Assembly (NCBI RefSeq): GCF_032362555.1
Contig: NC_083508.1
Coordinates: forward strand, 2,199,001-2,263,000
Length of the DNA stretch: 64,000 nt
From: Amyelois transitella
Lineage: Eukaryota > Arthropoda > Insecta > Lepidoptera > Pyralidae
Reading direction: 5' to 3'
The stretch's first letter is position 1. Every line of letters begins with the position of its first letter. Position numbers and translations under genes: made by a program. The notes beneath the pieces were generated by a model. That model was given only the letters and a program-made list of their open reading frames with translations. It had not been told where the DNA came from and searched no databases. Below, piece by piece: positions 10,999-22,800 of the stretch.

Positions 10999-13786
10999 AA
11001 GCATTAGTACATAAACAGTACTCGGAGGCATATCATGATAAAAATAACATAAAAAATACTTAGAATTACATGCATACATACATATAATCACGTCTATATC
11101 CCTTGCGGGGTAGACGGAGCCAACAGTCTTGGAAAGACTGATAGCCCACGTTCAGCTATTTGGCTTTAATTAGGATTAACGTTAATTATGCTAAATTGAT
11201 GCGACTAAGTCTAAATATTTGAGCGACGGATTTTATATCACTGAAATGGAAGCTATACCCATAATAATTATGTATAAGTTTAGTTTGTAACTCAGTTGCG
11301 CATGAGTAAAATTACTTTTCAGACAAATAAATGCCCCATGTAAAACTAAAATAGTTCCTACTATCACGAGTGAGAAAAAAATGCGACGAAACTTATTTTT
11401 TTGTACAATAACTGATAGTCCCAAGCACCTATCCAGCAAGCACTACTTGATAAACATTACTGTTGTAAATATTTCATAATAACATCAATAGATGGCGTTA
11501 ATTTATTAGATGAGTATATAAATTCAAATTTTTCGTAATTTTAAATAGCTCGTCACCAAAAACTTTCTACATATTGGGTATATTAATTTTACAAGATGTG
11601 GGTACAATACAGTGGGGCATTTTCACCGTATGGATCATAATAGCATGGACCAAACTGTTAGTGAGCGATAACCGCTGCCTCTATTTATAAATATTCCCTA
11701 GCACAACTGAGTCGTGAAGTGAATTCTAAATATTGTTTTTTTTATACAAGGAATATTCCCTATATCCGGTTATGTGGTGCAAAAAAAGAAATAGACACGA
11801 AATAGCCGAATTATCAAATCAAAATAGTTTTTGAGAGCTGATATTTACTTAACCTATAGAGTAATATTACAAAGAGAACTTAATAGCTTTCAAGATAAAC
11901 ATATTTTATCAAGTAAAAAAACATAAATTAACATCATGGCAAATGGCATATAACCTAGTAATAATCCGATATAAACTGAGCATAATATAAAAAAGTGGCA
12001 TTATTGTGTAAAAAAACATTTGTACTTATATCTTGTTAAATAAAATTAATTCATTAAATATGAAAAGAGAATAACTTGTCTTTGTGCACAGCAGAAACCG
12101 GGCAATAGCGGGTTCCTATCGGTAACACTAGCTTTGACCCGCAGATTTGGCCGTGCAAATCTAGCGAATTTGGCGCCATTTACAAAATGAAAACGCTAAA
12201 GTTTGAAGGTTCTTCGCAAATTCCAAGCCAACTATAGTTTTTACCGTGATGAAAAGTACCCAATGTCTTTCTCCAGACTTAATTATATATACGCAAAATT
12301 TCAAGAAATTTAGTTTAGTAACGTGTGAAGAGGAAACTAACAAACAAACAAACTTTCGCATTTACAATATTAATTGGGCTAATGACACAAACACAATAAG
12401 AAACTTATTAGTAAGAAATGTCATAAAAGAAAACGATGTATTTTAAATCGTGGTAAGAAAAACACTTTAAGCTTATAATTACACAACCATTCCTTGATCT
12501 TTGCTTATTTTTGTCGTACCATATTTTATTAAAAATGAGTCTTTAGCCGTTAGTTTTAAAACTCAGAATAGCTTGTACCTAGCAATATGCTCACTTACTG
12601 TCAAATTATTTTACGAAAAATGGTTTTTAACCAACACCGTTACCTCTATTTACAACTTGTCTCTCAAGCCGTTAAATGTTATTCGCTTTTTATTTCATTT
12701 TATGGCATAGTTTACAATAAAGATTTAACCTAAATCCCTATTCACATAAAAAAATTCGTTATATTAATTTTATAGACAGGGCACGAAGCTGAATCAAATA
12801 AAAAATACACTCTTTGGTGGACCAATTAAGAAATTTGAAAAACTACATGGCAATAGAACACACATAGAAATTAATTAACTTTAACTTAGTTTAATAAAAA
12901 AAAACACAGATCGAACAAAATTAAAAAAACACGACAATATTATGTACCTATTTACTTTCCCACTTTTATAATCTTTAAATTTTATATGGCGCGAAAATAT
13001 TTTCAATCAGAGCACGTCATTTGAACCCACGAACTGAGCTGTCTGCTATTGAAGCGAGTTAGCAAGAACTTTTTGTTTTTTGATTTTAAGTTTAATGTAC
13101 TTGTAATAAGGTCTTTATTGACTTGGTTATTATTGAGTTTTCATTCGGTTTGTTTCTGGGTAGGTTGCGCTACTCTGTGCCGTCGAATATTTCCCAAGAA
13201 GACTTTTCAAAGTGGTACACATACACAATTTTTGCCTAAGAAGCCATATTTGGGTTAGAAGCTTTTTGGTTTGTCCAATTCCTTGCCAAGCTGACTCGAC
13301 TTTCCATTATGAGATTCCAATACGTAAATAATTCGAGAACAATTTCATCTATTTACGATGACTTACTAATAAATTCGAGGCTCAAAATTTATAATTTAAC
13401 GTTTAGCTGTTTCCTATAAATATAGTCACTTGTATTTAGATTTCTGTACTGTATGCGTATGATACAAGAACCAATAAGAATGTTATTAAATATCAGTTTT
13501 GCTAAATTAAGACGTAGGTTTTTTTCATGTCCTCTACAAATTTCCCACGAATATATTATTATATAAATGATTAATTAATATTTTGGCATATTCTCAGATA
13601 TAAAACATCGACAGACTTTCGTATAACAACTACATATGTATATCTTACATACATATACTTCTTTTTTTATCTTTGCATATGTTAAAAAAAATCATACGCA
13701 TCTATTTAGTACTTAGATCTCTTAATATAATATCATAACGCCATAAGACATATTTTAGTTATACTCATCAGCTTTCTTGTGTGACG
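10999..13786 (-). other. Probable long 3' UTR or downstream flank of the sugar transporter
   Basis: AT-rich and non-coding, with a repeat A fragment at about 11075-11165 (reverse) and a dispersed repeat at about 12985-13180 that reappears near 60200. The rest is nearly free of the repeats that fill the introns. Short open frames here are not conserved-looking. Confidence 0.4.
12985..13240 (+). repeat. Dispersed repeat shared with 60200-60360
   Basis: Contains GATTTTAAGTTTAATG, then TTGTAATAAGGTC and GGTAGGTTGCG with TGCGCCGTCGAA-like sequence. The same ordered blocks occur downstream of HIRA. The family is not recognised. No inverted termini were found. Confidence 0.6.
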
Positions 13787-13895
13787 TCATACATGTCCGC
13801 GAGAAGGCACGCGCGCGGGCCTGGATTTGAACCCGCGACCGCACAGCTGGGCCACTTGGGATGGAGTCTTACCACGAGTCTCTGGGAAGTACATT
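13787..13895 (-). CDS. Sugar transporter terminal exon 11
   Basis: Encodes the cytoplasmic tail beginning K-M-Y-F-PETRGKT, the conserved motif after TM12, and then about 25 mostly basic and polar residues to the stop at 13787. The acceptor and phase fit the AA left at the end of exon 10. The tail is short, so the protein ends soon after the motif. Confidence 0.85.
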
Positions 13896-16800
13896 CTGGA
13901 AGAAACGATAGAAATAATAAATTGATAGCTCTAAATAACATATGGTTCGTGACATTTTATTTTAAAAATAATTTAATTTCTATTTTGAAAATGACCACTA
14001 CAATGACATAAGGCGACTAAGGGAATAAAGTTGTTTAGACTAAGGGGCAATAAACAATAACCTACTATCAGATCGGAATTACTCTATGAGATTACGAGAC
14101 TAACCCACTTCTTGTTCATTCAATTTTAATTACACAAAATGGCGGACTTAATTGTGTCACGCAGAAAAGTTCAAAATGGTTTCCCTGTCATATGCAGATA
14201 CCGGGTTCCTCTCCTCACAAGGGAAAACGCCGTGTGTTTTATTCCATAATATTAATTCAATTACTTCTGCCGTGTGGTTCCCGGCGCGAATAGAAAAAAG
14301 AATAGGACCACTCCATCTCTTTCCCACAGATCAAGCCAAACAGCTGAATGTAGCCTTTCAATATTTTCAAGGCAGTTGGCTCTGTCTACCTCTGAAGGGA
14401 TATAGACGTCATTATATGTATGTACGTATGTACTAACTTCTGAAACACGAAGAGGGCGACGGTGACGGCGGAGAATACGAGGAAGGAGTAAGGCCCGATG
14501 GCTTCCCTCATGGTGGGGAAGGTCATCCCCACGAGGAAGTTCCCGCCCCAGTTGGCCAGCGAGCCCCACGCCATCGCCGCCGGCCGGGGCGCCACTTCAA
14601 ACATCTCTGTACAAAGAAAATAAATAATAACATACACACCTACATACATAAAACCATTCAGTCTTTTCAAGACTGTTGGCTCTGTCTACCCCGTAAGGGA
14701 TATAGACGTGACCATATGTATATGTATGTTTGTAATGTATGTATGTAATGTATGTAATATATGTATGTAATGTATGATATGTATGTATGTATGTATGTAA
14801 TATATGTATGTAATGTATGTACAATACTGACCAGATGCAATGAAATATGGTATCGGGCCGAGTCCCAGGCCGTAGACTAAAACGTACGCCAACACCGCTG
14901 CCATACACGCGTACGGCATCCAAGATAAGGCGTTCTGGAATTAACAAATATATCATTAAAATTAAATCGTACGTTGTACGTAAGTTGCCCAGTTATAATG
15001 CGTGACGCGCAGAAAGGCACAGGTTCAAATCCCACTGTTTGAATCTCAATTCTATCTTAAAGCCAAATAGCTGAACGTGGCCTATCGGTATTTTCAAGAC
15101 TGTGGCTCTGTCTACCCCGCAAGGGATATAGACGTGACCATATTTATGTATGTATTTATGTTCCCGCGGAAATGATTACACGCGGACTAAGTCGCGGGCG
15201 GCCTCTAGTCTTATATATAAAATTCTCGTGTCACAATGTTCGTTCCTGTACTCCTGCGAAACGGCTTCTCTTGAAAATTATTTAATATACGAGTATTAAA
15301 AATTATTTATATGGCATAAACAACGTTTGCCGGAACAGCTAGCATGTGTACTCTTATGTATTGAAGCCCTCAAGGACGAATAATTCTCCCAGTTTTTTTT
15401 TCATATTTTCCATTATTTCTTCGCTCCTTTTAGTTGCAGCGTGATGTCATATAGCCTAAAGCCTTCCCCGATAAATGTAGACCATTTATCGGGACCATTC
15501 AAAGCAAAAAAAAAACAATTCGAACCAGTAGCTCCTAAGATTGTGTTAATTCATTCAAACAAACAAACAAACTCTTCAGCTTCATAATTTCACTAAAGAT
15601 AACAAAATTAACTGTTAACAAAAGCACGTCATTCCCAATTCGTACTAGTAGCTCCTGAGATTAGCTCGTTCAAACAAATAAACAAACTCTACAGCTCCAT
15701 AATATCAGTATAGATAACAAAATCAACTGTTAACAAAAGCACGTCATTCCCAATTCGAATCAGTAGCTCCTGAGATTAGCTCGTTCAAGCAAACTCTTCA
15801 AGCTTTATTTTATATATATAATAAAGCTTGAAGAGTTTGTTGATTAACACGAATTAACATTAACGCTTAATACGAGCACTGAAATCCTTATATGAGGATT
15901 CGAGTGCTTGTGGCAGGATTAACCTTTCTCAATCTTAAATCAGTGTGTGCTTGCACACTGAGTGGTTTAAGACACTCATTCCTGAGCATTAGTTAATTCT
16001 AGTTTTAACAAAGGCATTTAGTAAAAACTAGTTCGAACTAGGGAAAACGCGTTCTATCTAAAAACTAGTTTTAACTGTAACATACATACATAAAATCACG
16101 CCTCTTTCCCGGAGGGGTAGGCAGAGACTACCTCTTTCCACTTGCCACGATCCCTGCATACTTCCTTTGCTTCATCCACATTCATAATTTTCTTCATGCA
16201 AGCTTGGCGGTTTCGGGTACTTTTGACCTGACCCTTTACCAGGACGTCCTTAATTTGATCAAAATATGTTCGTCTAGGTCTTCCCACCCCGACCCTCCAC
16301 ACTCTCCATGTATATCTGCTTAGTCAACCTGTTTTCATTCATCCTCTCCACATGACCGAACCATCTCAACATACCCTTTTCTATTTCTGTAACTACATCT
16401 TCTTTCACATCACAACATTCCCTTATCACGCTGTTCCTTATCCGGTCACTGAATTTCACACCCAACATACTCTCATACATACATACATATGGTCACGTCT
16501 ATATCCCTTGCGAGGTAGACAGAGCCAACAGTCTTAAAAAGGCTGAATGGCCACGTTCAGCTATTTGGCTTAATGATAGAATTGAGATTCAAATAGTGAC
16601 AGGTTGCTAACCCAACGCCTAAAAAAGAATCCCAAGTTTGTAAGCCTATCCCTTAGTCGCCTTTTACGACATCCATGGGAAAGAGATGTAGTGGTCCTAT
16701 TCTTTTTTGTGTTGGTGCCGGGAACCACACGGCACTGCCGGGAACCACACGGCACATACTCTCATTTCCACTGCATTTATTCTGCTTTAGTGCTTCTTAA

Positions 16801-19800
16801 CATATATATATATATATATAGTATATACAAAATCAACAGTTCCAACACTCACAATGAACGTCATACACACGGCGAGCGCGGCCAGCAGCGCGGCGGCCGC
16901 CAGCGCCGAGCCCAGCAGCGGCGCGCGGCGGCCGGCGGCGGCCAGCAGCCGCGCCGCCAGCGCGCCCGTGCACGCGTTCACGGCGCCGCAGCCGATGGTC
17001 GCGTACTGCGACTGGAGCGCGGTGAGGCCGGCCTGCTTGAAGATCGTAGTCGAGTAGTAGAACACCTGGAGCCAAAGTGTTAATAAATAAAAATAATTAA
17101 AAAAAAAAATGTATATAAATATATATAGTATGTACATACATACATAAAATCACGCCTCTTTCCCGGAGAGGTAGGCAGAGACTAGCTCTTTCCACTTGCC
17201 ACGATCTCTGCATACTTCCTTCGCTTCATTCATAACTCTCGTCATGCAAGCTCGGCGGTTTCGGATACTTTTGACCTGACCCTTTGCCAGGACGTCCTTG
17301 ATTTGATCAAGATACGTTCATCTATCTAGGTCTTATTTTCGCTAGAACTCCAACAATACATACATATGGTCACGTCCCCATCCCTTGCGAGGTAGACAGA
17401 GCCAACAGTCCTGAAAAGACTGAATGGCCACATTCAGCTATTTGGCTTAATGATAGAATAGATATTCAAACAGTGACACACTGCTAGCCCATCGCCTAAA
17501 AAAGAATTCCAAGTTTGTAAGCCCATTCGCTTATTACAACATCCATGGGAAAGAGATGGAGTGGTCCTATTCTTTTTTGGTATTGGTGCCGGGAACCACA
17601 CGGCACTCCAATGACGGTGACGATGACACACCGCATTGATCCCGCTGGTCTGCTGTCCGGCCTGCATGGTGCAGACCAGCAACAGCGGCAGCCTCAGCGA
17701 AGGTTCTCGAAGCACAAGAAAAATCCCAAGTTTATAAGCCTACCCCTCAGTCGTCTTTTACGACATCCATGGGAGATAGATGGAGTGGTCCTGGGAACCA
17801 CACGGCACTCCAATGACGATGACACACCGCATTGATCCCGCTGGTCTGCTGTCCGGCCTGCATGGTGCACACCAGCAGCAGCGGCAGCCTCAGCGAAGGT
17901 TCTCGAAGCACAATAAAAATCCCTAGTTTATAAGCCTATCCCTTAGTCGTCTTTTACGACATCCATGCGAGATAGATGGGAACCACACGGCACTCCAATG
18001 ACAATGACAATGACGATGACACACCGCATTGATCCCGCTGGTCTGCTGTCCGGCCTGCATGGTGCAGACCAGCAACAGCGGTAGCCTCAGCGAAGGTTCT
18101 CGAAGCACAAGAAAAATCCCAAGTTTATAAGCCTATCCCTTAGTCGTCTTTTACGACATCCATGCGAGATAGATGGGAACCACACGGCACTCCAATGACA
18201 ATGACAATGACGATGACACACCGCATTGATCCCGCTGGTCTGCTGTCCGGCCTGCATGGTGCAGACCAGCAACAGCGGCAGCCTCAGCGAAGGTTCTCGA
18301 AGCACAAGAAAAATCCCAAGTTTATAAGCCTATCCCTTAGTCGTCTTTTACGACATCCATGCGAGATAGATGGGAACCACACGGCACTCCAATGACAATG
18401 ACAATGACGATGACACACCGCATTGATCCCGCTGGTCTGCTGTCCGGCCTGCATGGTGCAGACCAGCAACAGCGGCAGCCTCAGCGAAGGTTCTCGAAGC
18501 ACAAGAAAAATCCCAATAAGCCTACCCCTCAGTCGTCTTTTACGACATCCATGGGAGATAGATGGAGTGGTCCTGGGAACCACACGGCACTCCAATGACG
18601 ATGACACACCGCATTGATCCCGCTGGTCTGCTGTCCGGCCTGCATGGTGCAGACCAGCAACAGCGGCAGCCTCAGCGAAGGTTCTCGAAGCACAAGAAAA
18701 ATCCCAAGTTTATAAGCCTACCCCTTAGTCGTCTTTTACGACATCCATGCGAGATAGATGAGAACCACACGGCACTCCAATGACGATGACACACCGCATT
18801 GATCCCGCTGGTCTGCTGTCCGGCCTGCATGGTGCAGACCAGCAACAGCGGCAGCCTCAGCGAAGGTTCTCGAAGCACAAGAAAAATCCCAAGTTTATAA
18901 GCCTACCCCTCAGTCGTCTTTTACGACATCCATGCGAGATAGATGGAGTGGTCCTGGGAACCACACGGCACTCCAATGACAATCACAATGACGATGACAC
19001 ACCGCATTGATCCCGCTGGTCTGCTGTCCGGCCTGCATGGTGCAGACCAGCAACAGCGGCAGCCTCAGCGAAGGTTCTCGAAGCACTCGCGCCATACTCC
19101 ACCTCTCGCCAGTAAGACTAGCTGACGCGCGGGTTTCCTCGCGAAGCAGTTCTATGTCTTCAGCTAGGACGCTGGGTGAAACGCCGCGGAGGCGGCTTAA
19201 TTCTGTAAAAACGATATATATTTTTGTAGGCACATATATATTACTAGCTGTGCTCGTGACTCCGTCCGCGTGGAATAGTTATTTTAAGCGTCGTTGAAGC
19301 CCTCAGGGGTGAATAATTTTTCCCGTTTTTTTTACATTTTCCATTATTTCTTCGCTTCTAATAGTTTTAGCGTGATGTTATATAGCCTAAAGCCTTCCTC
19401 GATAAATGGTCCATTCAACACACATTTGCACAAATATAATCTTGGTCGAATTTCAAAAACATATCACTTAAGAATTCAATGAAAAAAAGTGTACTTAATA
19501 AAAGAATGCACAAATTCTTAAAGACTACTAAAACAGACAAAAGATACTTATGCAAAAGCTACTTAATAAAAAGTACAGAAAATAAAATATAAACTGAAAC
19601 AACTTCATTCACCTTTCAAAGCACCATTTTCATCCCTCTTAACCACAAAGAGATACTTCGGACTCTCCGGCAACATGAACAGTACAGGTAAACAAAAAAT
19701 GACTAGCAACGCGTAGACGGACAGTAGGTACGGCCAATCGTCGGCACCGCCTGAATAACAAAAAAAAAGCATTTAAAATTATACGTACATATGGTCACGT

Positions 19801-22800
19801 CTATATCCCTTGCGGGGTAGACAGAGCCAACAGTCTTGAAAAGACTGAATGGCCACGTTCGGCTATTTGGCTTAATAATAGAATTGAGATTCAAATAGTG
19901 ACAGATTGCTAGCCCATCGCCTAAAAAAGAATCCCAAGTTTGTAAGACTCTGACGACCTCTGTGGCGCAGCGGTAATGCACTTGTCTGTGACACCGAAGG
20001 TTCCCGGGTTCAAATCCCGGTCAGGGCATGATGAGAAACGAAGTTTCTCTGATTGTTCTGGGTCTTGGATATTTATCTATATAAGTATTTATTACAAAAT
20101 ATAGTATCGTTGAGTTGGTATTTCGCAACACAAGTTTCGGACTTATATCGAGGCTAACTCAATCAGTGTAATCTATCCCGTATATATTTATTTATTACTA
20201 GCTGTCCCGGCAAACGTTGTTTTGCCATAAAAATAATTTTTAAGTAATTTCTAGGTAAAAAAAAATGTCAAGTGTGGACAACCCTTATCAATAAGAGGTA
20301 TGCAAAATAGATGTTAGCCGATTCTCAGACCTACTGAATATGCCTGCAAAATTTGGTTAAAATCGGTAAAGCCGTTTCGGAGGACGTACTCCTCCGAAAC
20401 AAACATTGTGACACGAGAATTTTATATATAAGATTTCTATGAAGGCGAATAGTATGAAATAAACTGAACAACGAAGAAGTCTCACCCAAAATAGACCGGA
20501 GCCCCATGACCTGCCCCACGAGCACGCCCAGGTTGACGCCCATGGGGCAGGCCACGCCCATCGTCCCGGTCAAGCTGAGCGGGGCCAGTTCCGCTAAGTA
20601 CATTGGCACTATACTTGTTGTCAGACCTGCGAAATAAAAAAATATTGAATTGTAAAGTGCCGTGTGGTTCCGTGGGCACCAATAAAATACAAAGAATAGG
20701 ACCCCTCCATCTCGTTCCCGTTGTTGTCGTAAAAGTCGACTAAAGGATAATCTTATAAACTTGGGATTCTTCTTTTAGGCGACGGGCACCAATAAAAAAA
20801 GAAGAATAGGACCACTCCATCTCGCTCCCATTGTTGTCGTAAAGTCGACTAAGGGATAGGCTTATGAACTTGGGATTCTTTTTTTAGGCGATGGGCTAGT
20901 AGCCTGTCACTATTTGAATCTCAATTCTATGATTAAGCCAAACAGCTGAACATGGCCTATCAGTATTTTCAACACTGTTGGATCTGTCTATCCCGCATGG
21001 GATATAGACGTGATTTGATTATAAGTATGTAAAATTAATAGGCACAGGTTTAAATCCTACCTCGGCCAATAACCATAATCACTCTTTTCTGATCTATATA
21101 CTCACATTAGTTTGAGTGCTAACCCATGCTCTTACGGTGATGGAAGACATCGTTACGAAACCTGCACATTCAGGTTCAAAACCGTGATTTAACATGGATT
21201 TGGTTCCCCTTCAAAGATTCCGATGGTAATTATAAGCGTGAGACGCTATCAAGAAAAACCTGAATTACTCAATCATGGACAAAAGTTGCGATCCCGGCTC
21301 CTCTTCAGAGAGATGTGGATATCATCAGAATTAACGTCAGGAGGAATAAGTATGTGTGTTCACCTCCAGCCAGGCCGACCAGCAGCCTGCCTGCAATCAG
21401 CATCTCCACAGAGTTGGCAGCCCGACACAGCATGAACAACAGAGCGCCGCAGATAAAGAGCACACTCGTCACAATCGTAGCTTTTTTCCTGAAATAGAAA
21501 AAAAGATTTTCGAATTCCTTCTATCAATCTAGCAATAATCGGTACCTATATAAAAAAATCTTATGTTATTATTATTTATTTTGACATACAATTCAATACA
21601 TTCAATTCTATCTTAAAGCCAAATAGCTGAACGTGGCCTATCAGTCTTTACAAGACTGTTGGCTCTGTCTAACCCGCAAGGGATATAGACGCGATTACAT
21701 GTATGTATGTATTTTGACATACCTAATTGATTTAATAAATTTTATTTACAATGTTTTTAATCTTATATTTAAGATTTGTAATTGAAAATTGCCGTCCGAC
21801 GAAAATGCTGCAGTGTAGTTTGTTCTACCGTTTCTTCTACACATGCGCATTGGTAGCGGTAGTAGATATAATTATACTTAAGTTATCATTAAATCTTAAT
21901 ACCTCGTATATTATTTAAAAAAATAAAAAGCTGTGCCCACGACGTCGTTTGCGTGAAATAGTTAATTTGGCCATCATTGAAGCCCTCAAGGATGAATAAT
22001 TTTACCCGTTTTTTTCACATTTTTCATTATTTCTTCGCTCCTTATAGTTGCAGCGTGATACTATATAGGCTTTAGCCTTCCTCGATAAATGGTCTATTCA
22101 ACACAAAAATAATTTTTCATTTTGAACCAGTTGTTCCTGATATGAGCGCGTTCAAACAAACAAACTCATCAGCTTTATAATATTAATATAGATTTAATAC
22201 TGGATCTGTAGGCAATAACTATATATATTTTATTATTTATAATACTAGTTTATTGTATACAGTTTTTGTGCACACATATTTCACCTCGGAAGGCGTCGAA
22301 ATATATCTCATATATAAAATTCTCGTGTCACAATGTTCGTTCCCGTACTCCTCCGAAACGGCTTGACCGATTCTCATGAAATTTTGTGAGCATATAGAGT
22401 AGGTCTGAGCATCGGCCAACATCTATTATAAAATGAAGAAGCAATAAAGAATTTCACAACATTTATACACTTGAAGAAGTGAAAATGCCGTGAAATTCTA
22501 CTTTATTATGGTATAAATAAAATATACCTTCGTAACAAAATCCAGTGAGATATTGGAATCCTATCTAGATTCATTTGATTCATATTTGGCAAGGGTGTTA
22601 TATGAAGGTCGGGTCACTTAAAACTTTTATAATCGCGATTCAGGCTGCATACTTTGTAGGGACGATGCTTAGCAGCGCCCTCTATGTGATGGGAGTCGAA
22701 TCAATTAGGTGGCTTTTGAGCGGGATTGTCACCGTGATATTTATGATTCGATTTCAACACCTACTACTATTATAAAGGCGAAAGTTTGTATGGATGTATG

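Noticed and set aside
12161..12446. Overlapping open frames on both strands near 12.2 kb
   Set aside because: Short, AT-rich and without motifs or exon-like composition. More likely 3' UTR or flank.
14597..14956. Long minus-strand frame with HTYIHTYHT-type repeats
   Set aside because: Created by reading through the TATG/CATA microsatellite between exons 9 and 10 of the sugar transporter.
16854..17057. Ala-rich plus-strand open frame
   Set aside because: Antisense shadow of sugar transporter exon 8, which is GC-rich and therefore open in several frames.
17434..18878. Several separate small genes with LREPSLRLPLLLVCTMQAGQ
   Set aside because: They are tandem copies of part of exon 7, without start context, acceptor or independent promoter.
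19960..20035. tRNA gene-like head (GCAGCGGTAATGCA with GGTTCAAATCC)
   Set aside because: It continues into a SINE body repeated at 33130, 46550 and 53900, and the 3' half does not pair as a tRNA acceptor stem. These are SINE heads, not tRNA genes.
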